A stretch of 64,000 nt of DNA from Chlorops oryzae. Lineage: Eukaryota > Arthropoda > Insecta > Diptera > Chloropidae. Every line of letters begins with the position of its first letter. Positions within the stretch are counted from its first letter, which is position 1. The position numbers and the translations under genes were made by a program. The stretch covers positions 53,410,752 through 53,474,751 of the forward strand of contig CM035807.1 of assembly GCA_020466095.1 (NCBI GenBank), written 5' to 3'. Below the pieces are notes generated by a model. The model was not told the origin of the DNA, made no database searches, and saw only the letters and a program-made list of their open reading frames with translations. Positions 22,953 through 34,193 of this stretch are shown here, piece after piece.

Positions 22953-24100
22953 ATCATGATCGCGACAAAGCTATGGAAAGACGAACTCAACGATTGTTTA
23001 ACACCTTCCATCTCGGGACTCAAGGTGTATCAGATGACTTTCAAAAATGCTATATGTCGTTCGTAAATGCTCATATGGATGTCCCAATCATCGCACAGGA
23101 CTTCCAAGAATTAGAAATTCGTTTTTGAAGAACCCCTTCACCACCACCAAATAAGCCGGAAGAGGGCAACACTACGTTTCATGGTGCAGGACGAAAAGAA
23201 GTATCCTCTGAATTACTACCGAGGCCTGAATGAAAACAACCCCCTTTGCCAGAAAACGTTCAACTTAACCTCCATAGGATAGCAAGCGTCCTCAAAGACA
23301 CGGCGATGCCCACGTCAAAGCCAGTAGATCCACGTTACCTTGTACCTAGCGCACACGCCCTGACTCAGGCTCACGTCATCGACCTGGTGAGCAAATCGGC
23401 CATCCGCTTTGACGGTAAGAAGGACGCGATAAGTTTCATCGAGCGAGTGGAAGAACAAGCAGATGCCTACGACATACCACTACAATATCTTCCAAAAACC
23501 ATGCCCGAAATGTAAAAAGATTAAGCACTGTCATGGTACCGTATTAATAAGCATGAATGGGGTACATGGCAGCAGTTGTAAATATAATTTTTGCATTTTT
23601 TCGTGCCGTATCGGTGCCTGGAAAAATTGGAGGCTGCCATAAGGGCACGCCGCCAGGGTGCCCATGAAAAATTCAAAAAATATGTAACCAGTGTACAAGA
23701 ATTAGCAAGTCATACAGATCTAAGCGATAAAAAAAAATTAGACTTGAATTTCCGCATCAGTATATGAGAATTTAAGTTTAACATAAAGCGTGGAGAATTT
23801 GCGACGTTAATAGAGCTCATTGGCCTAGCAGGGGAAAGCAAATAAATAGCACCTGACAAACCGAACACCGACCACCACAGGCTGGCCAGGGTTACACAGA
23901 AACCAACGCCCGTATACTTCAAACGTTAAATATCAGCTCCTCAGGGGCTGTGTGCTGTCAGTGAAGACAACGGAGCCACATGCGGCAGGCGTTCCGAAAC
24001 CCCTGAAAGTTGTTCTGTTAGCAGTGTGGCAAAGAAGGCATACGAACCATAGAATGCTGTCGGAAACTTTCGGGAATTGAGCAAAGGCACCATCAGTAGC
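22953..24100 (+). pseudogene. Gag remnant of the decayed Gypsy element
   Basis: Longest open part is 23246-23515, including AHVIDLVSKSAIRFDGKKDA and ISFIERVEEQADAYDI, which has the look of a Gypsy capsid N-lobe (target region before a conserved W). After a stop it continues with ALSWYR and, beyond further breaks, EKFKKYVTSVQELAS. No intact zinc knuckle is visible before the protease. Multiple stops; not functional. Confidence 0.6.
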
Positions 24101-24179
24101 TAGGTCTGATGTAGATATGGTCCTAGAAACCTTGCAAATATAACCACTTTTAAAATACCAACAACTCCATCTAACACCG

Positions 24180-26820
24180 CGCCTCCTCATTAGAACCAAA
24201 CACGTCATCGCCATCATTGATTTAGGGTCCATGAGGAGTGTCATCAACGAGGAAGTGTTTCTTACACTGAGACCATAGGGCAAAACAACGAAGAACACCA
24301 CAACAATCGTTTTGGCTGATGGAACGCGGCAAACCGTAATACACATATTGAGCATCCCTATACAGCTAGTAACTAATAGTGAGGTTATCCCACTGATTGT
24401 GTTGCCCTACCTGCAATAGGGCATGCTCCTGGGTATGGATTTCCTTTGCAAATCCGGCACAATAATGGAGCTTGGATAGCTAAAAGTGAGGAACAAAGGA
24501 AGGTACAATCGAACAACGCGCTTTTTCTGCAGCCAGACGCCTATGAAAGCCACAAACTACATGAAGACAAAACATCTCCACCGCAAACCATCGAGAAATA
24601 CGAAACACCCCTATGGCAATCCCCAATCACAACAAAAATACACAGAATCCCCCCTTTAAACGCCTAAGAAGTTCATAGCCCGTGAATTAAAGGAATTTGG
24701 AAGGAACATCAAACATTACCCAGCATCAAATTATCATTAAAGATCCGCGGCCGTTTAAACAAAGATACTTGCCACAAAACCCTGTCATGCTAGAGGCTAT
24801 TAACCAAGAAATCGATAAATGGATTCAATTAGACTCTTCCGAGGCCTTACAGAGTCCTTATAGTTTCTCAGTCGTTATGGTGCGCAAAAAAGATGGCAAA
24901 TGGAGGTTTTGTCTCGATTTTGGACAGCCCAATGAAAAGTCTGTCCAAGACGCCTGCCCTCTGCCCCGCATCACTTATATTTTGGGTCGCCTGCGTGACG
25001 CGAAATACATAAGTAGTATTAACTTGAAGAATGGGTACTGTCAGATTCCACTGGAATAAAACAATAAGCAATACACCGCTTTCACCGCTCCACGAAGAGG
25101 TCTGTATCAATAGAAAGTGATACCGTTTGGCTTAGACTCCGCGCCAGGCACTTTCCAGCGAGCCCTGGATAGTGTTATTGGGGCCAAAATAGAACCATAT
25201 GCGTTTGCCTACTTAGATAACATAATTGTGACGTTGAGTTCCTTGGAAAACCACATGAAAAATCTAAAGGAAGTCTTTCGGAGCCTAAAAGCAGCCAACC
25301 CCTGAATAAACCCAGAAAACCGTGAATTATTTCATAAAGAAATAAGGTATATGGGCTATCTAGTAACTCCAAAAGGTAAACATATGGATCCAGACAAGAT
25401 CGCCGCCATCAAAGAATAAAAACCGCCCGACAGCATAATGGGACTGTGCAGAGTCTTGGGCATCGCCAGCTGGTATCGACGTTTTGTGCTAGAAGATTTT
25501 TGACCCCATGGCGTCGATGGAAGTGGGCTTCAGAGCATGGAGATGCATTTCAGCGCGTAAAACGAAAATTAGCCGATGCCCTAGTACTAATTTGTCTAGA
25601 ATTTGCCAAGCCATTTACGTTACAAACAGACGCGAGTGAGAATGGCTTAGGGGCCATTTTAACGCAACAGCTGGACGGTCAGGAACGGGTAATCAACAAC
25701 GACAGCAGGCATTTGAATGGGGCCAAGCTAAACAATTCCACGACAGAAAAGCAATGCCTGGAGATCGTCAGGGCAAAAGAAAAATGAGGCATTATCGGAA
25801 AGGATATCGATTCGTAGTCATAACCTGGCTCTAAAATGGCTTAACTCCGTCGACAACCCCACAAAAAGAATAGCACGTTTGGCGTTAAACCAACAAATGT
25901 ACTCGTTTTATATAAAATATTAACGTCGCTAGATCGCAGACGCACTACCAAGGCAACACCTGTACAGAAAATGTCATAACCCCGGATGAGCCAGTCGCAG
26001 AGGGACCTGCGAATTCGATCCAGAAGCGAATGAAGATGGTCCTCACAAAAACCCAAAAGTATGCAGACTTTCAGGTCATCGATGGAAACCTCTTTAGTTC
26101 CCTGCCTGTAATAGGAGGGATGGGTGAGCAGGTGATCTGGAAGCTATGCGTACCAAAGTCAGACCGTGAGAGGGTTCTACGGGAGAGCCACGATGACCCG
26201 ACTGCAGGGCACCTCGAAATTAACAAAACAATAAGTCGCATCGCCAGACGATAATTTTGGCCAGGATTTTACAGAGACATCAGACGATATGTGAAGTAAT
26301 GTTTAATTTGCCAGCACTATTAAAATCTTTAGCAGAAGCAAGCCGGTCATATGAGGACACAAGTCACTGAGGAACCTTGGGTCAGTGTTTTGTGCAGATT
26401 TCGTGCAACCGTTTCCACTCATAACACTTGTAACAGACAACGAAGCTTCATTCACCAGTAAGAAGTTGACCAGCTTCCTTTCCTGGAATCGGGCATGAAC
26501 GAAACGCCCCATACACCCCAAGAGCATCCGACCGAGCAAGCACACCGAACTATCAAAACAATGTTGGCCCAGAACACTGAAAAGAACCACTTACCTTGTG
26601 ACGAGCTGCTTCCAGAGTTAGCACTGGCCATCAACACCAGAATAAACGAAAGAACAGCATAAAGCCCAGGATTTCTAATTCAAGGCCGGGAGCCTCGTTA
26701 ATCTAAACAACTATACGACGAAAGAATGCTGGAACTCACCCACGAACAGCTAACCATCCCTCAGAGTATTGACCGACTCCAAGAAGTATTTAGCATTGTA
26801 AAAAAAATCAAGCCCACGCC
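24180..26820 (+). pseudogene. Pol (protease-RT-RNase H-integrase) remnant
   Basis: Protease region: HVIAIIDLGSMRSVI, with the usual D-[ST]-G active site changed to D-L-G. RT: SPYSFSVVMVRKKDGKWRFC, ISSINLKNGYCQIPLE, VIPFGLDSAPGTFQRALD and AYLDNI, where the YxDD box has lost its second D. RNase H: FTLQTDASENGLGAILTQQ and TTEKQCLEIV. Integrase: HDDPTAGHLEINKTISRI (HH) with the CxxC region following, and HPTEQAHRTIKTMLAQ around the catalytic E. At least eight stops or frame changes. Integrase is cut at about 26820, just before the nested AT-rich insert. Confidence 0.85.
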
Positions 26821-26887
26821 AGTCAATTTCATTTTCAATTCATTATTTTTTTTATTTTTTTAAGTCTCCGGAAGTGAGCTTAGCTAT

Positions 26888-28375
26888 CATATCGTCGTCC
26901 CGGAGTTATCTCCTCGTATATCACAAAATCAAAAAATTTGAGATAAGCACGTTTTCCCGCGTACTTTTTCAAGATCTATCCATCTGTCGAGTCTCCAGGT
27001 TGCTATACCATATAGTTTACGAGATATTTGTGAGCTAAATAATTGTATATCCTTTAAAATGATAGTTTCTACGCGTTATAACATCGTATATCCATATTTT
27101 GTGGATATACGATGATTTATATAATATATGAAATTTGCGCAGTAAAAAGTTGCTGTGTTATCTCATCGTAACAAAAAAAAATTTTTTTTAAGAAACATTT
27201 TTTTATGTTAATTTTAAATAAAAAAGATTTATTCGTGTGAAAAAAAAACAAAAGAAGCAAAAAAACAAATTCTCATAGTAACACTCCTACAAAAATTTTC
27301 ATTCTGAAAATAGTGTGGAATGCTTATTATAATATAACAAATTGCATTTCTTTAAAATTTTTAACGTCATCTTGTAGCACTACAGATCACGCCGCTCGAT
27401 CAAGCGTTGTAAATACGTCCTCAAGCTTATTGTTCCTTTTAATAGAATACTATAAGATGCTTTTGAATTATTTTTCTTGGTTTGTGTAATTGTCGGGCTA
27501 GACCGATTATAGATTCCTGACTTGTTCAAAGTCAAATGGAAATGAGTGCAAAACAGCACAACAAAGCTAATGCAGGTAGCTCAGCTCCTTAAAACAAACG
27601 TGGAAGGTACAGTTTCGTTGTACCAACAACAATACCCATATCAATTCTTTATTTTGTAGCTTAGTTGATTACATAACGTATAATAATTTAATTTCCCCAA
27701 CAAAAATAGGAATTCGAATTTTTTTTTAGAAATTTTTTTTTTAGAAATGTTTAGGTCACGGAAAAAGAATAAGAAGAGAAATGTGTATCATTTAAATAGG
27801 CACATTTTTAAGGTATCAGGTATGACTTTTGAATGCTACCTTTAATGTATAAAAAACATTTCGCTATTTGATGCAGTGGCAAGTCGTTTTTCTCAGGAAA
27901 TGCGAAGTTAAGTCATTTTTCAACAATAAGATTATGATTTGGACTCCTTTTTCTATTTTTAAATGGAAAACGGATACTTAAATAACAAATTTCCTATATG
28001 AACTCAATAAAAAAAATTTTTGTTAAGTCGATTTTCGTGTCAAAACCAATAAAACAAAAAAACATTATCAAATTTTTATTAATTTATTTGCTCGTATATC
28101 CACTTTCCAACACAGGTTGCCAAAAAAGTGGCGTATACGATGAATTGTCAAAAATTCTTGGAATGAAAAAAACCCTATAACTTAAAGAATTTTCGAAGTA
28201 ACTTTAAATTAATGATCAGAAATAATAAAAAGTAAAGCATTTTATATAAGGAAAACAGAATCAACGATTTCCAACGAGCCATTTTTTTTATATGCCATGT
28301 TAAACTTTAAACTTCAATTTCCCAACAAAAGGTTGATTGTGATATACGAGGAAATAACTCCGGGACGACGATATG
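26888..28375. mobile_element. 1.5-kb non-autonomous DNA element with ~38-bp TIRs
   Basis: Left end CATATCGTCGTCCCGGAGTT (continuing ATCTCCTCGTATATCACAA) is repeated in inverse at 28337-28375 with one or two mismatches. The interior is very AT-rich and has no transposase. The TIR core CGTATATC recurs inside at 27085, 27104 (inverse) and 28093, including a perfect 13-bp hairpin at 27082-27114. Flanks do not show an obvious target duplication. It disrupts the decayed Gypsy element. Confidence 0.8.
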
Positions 28376-28559
28376 TTTTCCATTATAATTTTTGGTTAGC
28401 ATGTTAAGTTGATAAGGTTTATTATAAGAAACATTAAAGATTAGAAAAAACAAAACAAAAGAGAAAAAAATAAAGAAAAAATTTTGTTGATGTTCTTACT
28501 AAATATAACTCCCCCTCACAATAATTTAAGTTTTATGCAAGCATAATAAGGACACACAG

Positions 28560-28860
28560 ATCTCCCACCATGGACACAAACCTAGGACTTTAAAGCAACC
28601 ACACGAAGATCAGCTGAGGCGAGTTTTCTGCACACGGCACCAGTAAGGTGATTCTTTTGCATACGACACCAATATACAATCCTTTTTTGCACACGATCAA
28701 TAAAAGGATTCTGTTGCCCTTAAAAACTCTGTGCCGGAGAAGTATAAAAGGTGTAACATCAGCGCTTAGAAAGTCATTCTGTGTTCAGCTCGCCGAGGAT
28801 CAGCCTGGCTTACAATAAGAGGAGTGCACCCCATTAGCTAAGCGGAAAAACTAAACACGA
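28560..28860 (+). promoter_or_regulatory. LTR-like promoter segment with upstream repeats
   Basis: Three ~31-bp units of the type TTTTGCATACGACACCA lie at about 28623-28713. TATAAAAG (28743-28750) follows, with TCATTCTG about 33 bp downstream, then AATAAGAGGAGTG...TTAGCTAAGCGGAAAAACT. The last block is a diverged match to 21976-22015 in the 5' LTR. This is therefore a related LTR promoter fragment, or a second promoter inside the element, placed immediately before the ORF at 28862. Confidence 0.55.
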
Positions 28861-28861
28861 C

Positions 28862-29164
28862 ATGGAAATAGACAAATATACGAAATCCCGGCTCCGGTAT
28901 CTGTCAACCCTTCAAAAGGCGACGGCCGCCAAACCCAAGCTCCAGCTACTTCTACACCGCGCCAGGTTTGAAACCCGGCCACCCACAAGCAGCAGGTACC
29001 AGCTAACCACCTTGCCTCCACGAAAGCCCAGCTTAAAGAAGTCGCAGCCAGTCAACACTCTGCGGGGCTTTGATTACAAGGCCATGTGCCAAATATTGCT
29101 CTGGGATTCAGGAGAAAGCTCGGCAGAAGAAATTACCGAAACAACCGTTCAGGATAAAGCATAA
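28862..29164 (+). CDS. small basic ORF upstream of the 3' LTR, unknown
   Basis: A 100-residue frame starting ATGGAAATAGACAA, 12 bases after the end of the LTR-like promoter block. It is rich in K, R, P and T (PPTSSRYQLTTLPPRKPSLK) and ends in an acidic tail. No zinc, protease or membrane motif. Codon and base composition are GC-richer than the AT-rich element just upstream and similar to the Gypsy gag/pol remnants. It could be the start of another element's gag or an accessory ORF. Not recognised. Confidence 0.3.
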   Translation: MEIDKYTKSRLRYLSTLQKATAAKPKLQLLLHRARFETRPPTSSRYQLTTLPPRKPSLKKSQPVNTLRGFDYKAMCQILLWDSGESSAEEITETTVQDKA

Positions 29165-29265
29165 CCGCCTTAAACCACAGCGGCACGGCATTCCGAAGGT
29201 CAGGACTGGCAGGCCTGGCAACGGAGAAAAATGCGGACAACATTTTACGTAGAAAATGAATTCCT

Positions 29266-30340
29266 TGTAGCTCGTTGTCGAGTTTATTCGCCAGAAATTT
29301 TAGCTAGATAATTAATTTTCAACTAGTGACAGTTCACTGCTTTTACTATAAAAGAAACAGCATCACGCCGGATATTTCAGTCTCAAATAAGTCACAACTA
29401 AATTTTTTCTAGCCCATATTCTTCGCATCTGATTCTAGCGATCGTTACCTAGAATCGAAAGTGTCTCTGTCCCCTGCCAATTGCTTCAGCGATCTTTACC
29501 TGAAGTTTCCGTAGGCCTCTGTCCTGAAAACAAGCATAGTCTTCGCATTTGTTGCTAGCGATTTTTACCTAGAATTGAGATTGTTTCTATTTTCTGCCTA
29601 GTGCTTCAGCGATCTTTACCTGAAGTAACCGTAGGTCTCGAAGACTAGCCTCACATCTGATTCTAGTGATTTTTGCTTTGAATCGAGATTGTTTCTATAT
29701 CCTGTCTAGTACGTCAGCGATCTTTATCTGTAGTGTCCCCAAGCCTTTGTCTTGAAAACTTGCCCATACTCTTCACATCTGTTTTAAGCGATTTTTATTT
29801 ACAATCGAGATTGTTGCTATCTCTTCCCTAGTGCTTCAGCGATCTTTATCTGAAGTGTCCGCAGGCCTCTGCCCCGGGGTAGTCCCGTATACTTCGCAAC
29901 TGGAAGTTCATTTTCCTAGAACCAAGACTCTGTTGATCCCTGCCCATTTTGGCACGATTCCTACTGGACATGACCGCACGATAACGTGTGTTATCCCCAC
30001 TGTGTCTCCTCGCAAATTGTAATTATTCCACCAGGGGCACACTCTGAGCGAGCATCGACGCCGACACTGGGAAGCCGGTAGAAACACTGACCACCGAGGA
30101 CTACTTAAGAACCACGCTGCAGCATCAAAAATTTATCGTGTCGCCATTATAATAAGAATATATGCTGCTTCTTTAATATAACCCTAAGGAAATTAGTTAC
30201 TCATAAGAATAATAAATAAAAGACCAACTGAGTAAAATTTCTTAACAATTGGAGTTGTTTTCTGGATTTAATCGAATTTCTGGTCTTGTAACGGACCACT
30301 GGACTGACTGAGTAATACCCCGGAGAGAAAAACCGCTACA
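29266..30340 (+). repeat. 3' LTR of the decayed Gypsy element
   Basis: TGTAG...CTACA, with perfect 5-bp inverted ends. TATA-like ACTATAAAAG near 29345, then four ~115-120-bp tandem units (starting near 29420, 29531, 29640 and 29759) against three in the 5' LTR. The ~59-bp unit array upstream of the TATA in the 5' LTR is reduced to about one unit here, and a ~75-bp block (21945-22010) is missing. Confidence 0.8.
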
Positions 30341-30959
30341 TTGTTAAAGCCAGGGAATTACACTGTGACACAAAAGTTATATTTTGGAAAAATAATGAGA
30401 CTCCATTATATGGGTTTGATAGTATGACCAAAGGTAAGTAAAACCTTAGCTGGGTATTGCGAGTTAAGGAGGCGTTTAGATTTTGTGGAGCCCTAAACAT
30501 TGCGAGCCTTGATGATTTTGGACAAAAGTGGTAGCATCCATTTTGGTTCAGCAACTCCGCTAGAGTTAGACATTTCGGTTAGCTGTGTAAGGCAAAGTTG
30601 CAGCTAACGGTTTAGTGAACACAAATAAAAGCGAAAACTACTCATAAAATCCAATCCAAATCCAAAATTTTTCTAAAAAAAGTTCCCTGTTGTAGCCTCG
30701 GGACAGGAACGAGGACTGAATCCGCTGAAAGTCCTAAGATGTACTTGTGAAAATTAATGTATTTTAGACATCTTCTTCACTTCGTCGTGTGCTATATGTT
30801 TTTCTTAATCGGTATCTTTCTATCATGCTCATTGAATGTGACAATCTGGTGGCTGAAGATGATTTTTTTATGCGTAGTCTTGACTGGGGCTAATGAGATA
30901 TCTAACGGTGCTACTATGGTGTGATTTTAACATTGATCTTTTGCGAGATGACTCTGCAA
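30341..30959. other. no gene recognised
   Basis: Short frames only; no convincing similarity. Probably part of older element debris leading into the non-LTR fragment that follows. Confidence 0.35.
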
Positions 30960-31970
30960 CTGAAAACGTGCTCAAGCACTCATCTGTGTACAGCTTAAAT
31001 TATATCCAATTCACGTATGCATACACGATTGGCTAGTAACTGTGAACCGAGTCTACTTGATCTTTTTATAATTTTTGACATATCATTTCTTCAAAAACTT
31101 TACCAAATTAAACTTTTTTCTGACCATGACCTAATAAACTGTAGCTTCAGGATTCAATTAGGCAGAATATTTCCCGGCAGATAATTTTTTCGTGACTTTA
31201 AATCCGTCAATCTAACTTCTCTTCTTGAGGATCTCTCCAGTATAAGATAATATGACTGTAGGTTAGATCTCAAATAGCCACTGCCCTTGGCTTACATAAG
31301 GAGTTTTGCTTGCACTTAAAAAAGGAACTGTCTCCATTCTAAATGAAAAAAATTGCAGTGATCCATACTGGGAAAATTACAGACTTGCCCATAATGCTGT
31401 CACTTCGCTTTTCAAGAGAGAAGGAAATTCTTCAACTGTTTGTCACCTGGATTCTGATGTACTAAACTCATTTTGTGTTGCTTATGGTGGATCAAGGTTG
31501 TTGGACGTCTGTTTCTCTGTGCTTGTTCCTAAATAGTTAACTGGGCTACCATTTTTTGAACTTTCATCTGTCAGTCAAAACAATGTTGCTCTTTGTATTA
31601 TTTCTGTGGACTTGCATGGGCTGGGAGTTGACTGAATACCCATTAAGTTCACTAAACTATGTGTGCTTTACATACTAGCATCTCTAACGCATTTACCATT
31701 GAATTGCTTCTTTGGTATTCCATGAGCAATGAAAAACTGCAACGGTCATCCCTATAGCTAAAGCTTACTCTGCTTCTGCTCCAAATGGCTTTATGTCCAC
31801 AAATATTCCTAAAGCCTTAGAAAAAGTCCCGGTAAGAATTATGTATAATCAAATATGAAAAAACTTAAATGCATACGATCTTATTTTAAATCTGCAGTCA
31901 AGTTTTAGTCGTGCTATCTTTGAGCGATTTCTTGCTCCTTGTCAATCAATAAAAAGATAAAATAGACATT
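30960..31970 (+). pseudogene. CR1/Jockey-like non-LTR ORF2 fragment (endonuclease end to RT start)
   Basis: Read across frames: VNRVYLIDL-like and FSDHDLISCSF (end of the APE endonuclease, SDH motif), then DPYWENYRLAHNAVTSLFKRE, the basic linker seen between endonuclease and RT in CR1/Jockey ORF2 proteins. FELSSVSQNNVALCIISVD, GLGVDGIPIKFTKL-like and LILASLTHLPLNC follow (first conserved RT blocks). It stops before the palm. Many stops; dead and truncated. Confidence 0.65.
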
Positions 31971-32744
31971 TATCTCTCCCCTTCTTTATTAAATTAGTGC
32001 AATTTTTTTTAACTCTTTTCTAATTTCGAATTTTTTTTTCCAAGTAAGTGTCTTAAGTTATAATATTAACTTTAAAAATGTTAACCCAAAAATTAACGAA
32101 TTGTCACATAACTCATTGTTTTACTTAAAAGGGCTTAGTCGAAGATTACTGCACATGCTTACTAATAATTGTAAGAAGCAATATGGAATAAATTCCCTCT
32201 GAAAAATCGTATAACACGTAAGTCATTTCCTTTTTGAGCTAACTGACTTCCCTTATCCCTAGCCACACTAAAGTCATTGCATTGCATTGAAGATGAGACT
32301 TTCTGTCAGGTTAAATGTGCACTCGAAACTGCCCTTTTCAATCCTTCATTCACTGGTTATAAAGAGAAAGTGCCAGCCCTTCACTTCTTTGCTGATATTT
32401 TCGCAATTCGGAACGCTTCCGCACTCCTATGATTTTTCGCAACGCTCTCGTTTCTGCTTTAAGATGTTGTTATTACTTTTTCTTTATGCTGAAACTATTA
32501 TTCCAACGGTTGACTCGTGCTTTCAGAAAGATCTTGCCCAATCTTCATCTGGTCATCGCTCTTTCCGCTCGTGCATCTTTCTTCTTTTCTGCTTTCTTAT
32601 TTACGTACTCCATGCTTGTCGCGCGCTCGATGCTGCTCAATGCCAAACGACCGTTCACATGCGTTGGTTCCCACGGTTCGCTGCTGTGGCTTCCTCGTTC
32701 AGATCGTTGAGATGACTTCTCTTCATTCTGTTCTTCATAGCTAG
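31971..32744. other. no gene recognised; insertion target of the mdg1/412-like element
   Basis: Three overlapping plus-strand frames at 32287-32744 are open but none resembles a known protein, and mutually overlapping frames suggest chance. The last four bases CTAG (32741-32744) are duplicated at 40354-40357. Confidence 0.45.
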
Positions 32745-33469
32745 TGTCATGATAGATAAGAGGGCCTCATAATTCTCAGATCGCCTCTGTATATTTAAAC
32801 TCAGATCAAATAGCTCATTGCATTCAACACTTTGAGTTGACCCATTTCTGTCGTCAACATTTTCTGTCTAATTGCATTCGGCTTTTCTTTGAGCCAAATC
32901 GTTGTCGTTGACTTCAAGCGATTTCCATACTAGCAACTGAAGGTGTCAAGTATCGAACGATTTGTCATTTTCTTTATTGCCCTACATTCTTGGCATTCAC
33001 CCCGAGACAGTTCACAGTCATAGAGCAACCTAAGTTGAATTGCATTTGAAACAACAACAACAAAGCGCTTCAGTCGAACGCGATCACATATTCGTTCGCA
33101 ACCAATCACCACAACCGTTGGTCTGCTGGGGTTGGACAATGAGTTTGCACTTGTACAATGAGTATGAGTAAATGAATGTATCTGAAGAAAATGAGTATGT
33201 AAGAGAAAGTAGAAAGCGATCTAAAACTTATAGACACACCTCTTATCGATCAGGAGCCAACTGACCTCTTGTTTATGCTAAGCTAATCATATTTGAAAAT
33301 AGTATAAAATAAGGAATATAATGTAACAAAAAGAGAAATCATAAAGAACTTACAAGAGAACGGGTCTGATACTGACTTCGGTTGTATACGCCGTCTCTCA
33401 TAATAAAGAAAATATATGAAACTCAATTTTTAATGATTACTAAAGACTTATTTAAACGGTAACACTACA
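32745..33469 (+). repeat. 5' LTR (725 bp)
   Basis: TGTCATGATAGATAAG...GGTAACACTACA. TATA-like TATAAAAT at 33303-33310 and AATAAA at 33402-33407 near the end. A 69-codon minus-strand frame (32930-33139) exists in both LTRs and is not considered a gene. Confidence 0.95.
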
Positions 33470-33487
33470 TGGCGATCGTGACGAAAA
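33470..33487 (+). promoter_or_regulatory. primer-binding site, tRNA-Arg type
   Basis: TGGCGATCGTGACGAAAA starts immediately after the LTR and resembles the TGGCGACCGTGAC primer site of 412-type fly elements, which pairs with tRNA-Arg. Confidence 0.75.
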
Positions 33488-33533
33488 TCCTTAATTAAGG
33501 ATCGCGAATTTTGTGAAATAAGGTGAAAAAAAA

Positions 33534-33650
33534 ATGGATCCTATCGAATTGGACATAATTAATTATTTCGGCACGGAACTAATAAGTGAACCCCCAAAAA
33601 AGGAGAAAAAATTAACAAAAAAAGAACTTATCCAAATACTATCGGGGTAA
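33534..33650 (+). CDS. leader ORF a (38 aa)
   Basis: Starts ATGGATCCTATCGAATTG and ends TAA at 33648-33650. An acidic start (MDPIELDIINYF) is followed by a Lys-rich stretch. One of three consecutive small ORFs between primer site and gag. Elements of the mdg1/412 group are known to have small ORFs in this position, which supports it being a real feature and not chance. Role unknown. Confidence 0.45.
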   Translation: MDPIELDIINYFGTELISEPPKKEKKLTKKELIQILSG

Positions 33651-33666
33651 AGACAAAATATAAAAA

Positions 33667-33843
33667 ATGATTTTTGAAACAGACCAGGTTATCTATAAAA
33701 AAGCCAAAGGTACATGGTACTGGAAACTAAATCCTAAAAACTTTCTAACCGGTTCCATAGAGCATGTTAACAAATATACCAAAGTGTCGTTAAAAAATGT
33801 GCCGCACCTAGAACATAAATTTGGTCTCAAAAAACGACTCTGA
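33667..33843 (+). CDS. leader ORF b (58 aa)
   Basis: ATG at 33667-33669, TGA at 33841-33843; begins 16 bp after leader ORF a. Reads MIFETDQVIYKKAKGTWYWK and continues as a Lys-rich, aromatic-containing small protein with no Cys. Could be an RNA-binding accessory or regulatory peptide. Not recognised beyond its position in mdg1/412-type leaders. Confidence 0.45.
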   Translation: MIFETDQVIYKKAKGTWYWKLNPKNFLTGSIEHVNKYTKVSLKNVPHLEHKFGLKKRL

Positions 33844-33951
33844 GTACGCAGTGAAGTTAGACTCCCGAAAATTTCCTTCGACGGAATAAATTAAAAATAT
33901 TAATAATAAAAACTTTTGTGAGACTGTACAAAAAAAAAATAAATTTTAAAA

Positions 33952-34163
33952 ATGTCGTGGTGGAAAAAAGTTTTAAGTGTAATCATGATAGCACTTTCGG
34001 GATATGAAGTAGGCAAGGAGGTAGCAAAGACGACTCTCAACCATTAACAATAGTCAAAGAAGTACCTCTTGCTAAAGACATTGACAATACAAATTATGAC
34101 ATCATAATAATCGTCATCAGCTCAGCAATAATCCTTATCTTGTGTGCAATCTGGCGAAAATAA
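33952..34163 (+). pseudogene. leader ORF c, small membrane protein with one frameshift
   Basis: Starts MSWWKKVLSVIMIALSGY, a basic-hydrophobic N-terminus like a signal anchor. The starting frame stops at 34045-34047. Shifting one base near 34028 gives an open continuation through SQPLTIVKEVPLAKDIDNTN and a clear transmembrane segment IIIIVISSAIILILCAIW, ending RK-TAA at 34161-34163. Two hydrophobic ends around a polar centre in about 70 residues is not typical of Gag or Pol. Small leader ORFs are known for this group; a membrane role is inference. Confidence 0.5.
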
Positions 34164-34193
34164 AAAACACTACAACAAGGATATAAAAAAAAA

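Larger units (their letters stand above)
21590..30340 (+). mobile_element. decayed Ty3/Gypsy retrotransposon with repeat-rich LTRs
   Basis: Flanking direct repeats 21590-22843 and 29266-30340 share a TATA region, long tandem repeats and the 3' end TTGGAGTTGTTTTCTGGATTT...(G/C)TTACA/CTACA. Between them are gag (22953-24100) and protease, RT, RNase H and integrase (24180-26820), all with stops and frameshifts, then a 1.5-kb TIR element, an LTR-like promoter segment and a small ORF. The start of the 5' LTR (TGTTAGCTC) is approximate and I found no convincing target duplication. Confidence 0.75.

Noticed and set aside
32287..32744. Three overlapping plus-strand ORFs of 75-142 codons
   Set aside because: All three frames are open together, composition is T/C-rich, and none reads like a known family; likely chance in a stop-poor stretch.
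32930..33139. 69-codon minus-strand ORF, repeated at 39814-40023
   Set aside because: Identical positions within the two LTRs; conserved only because the LTRs are young copies.
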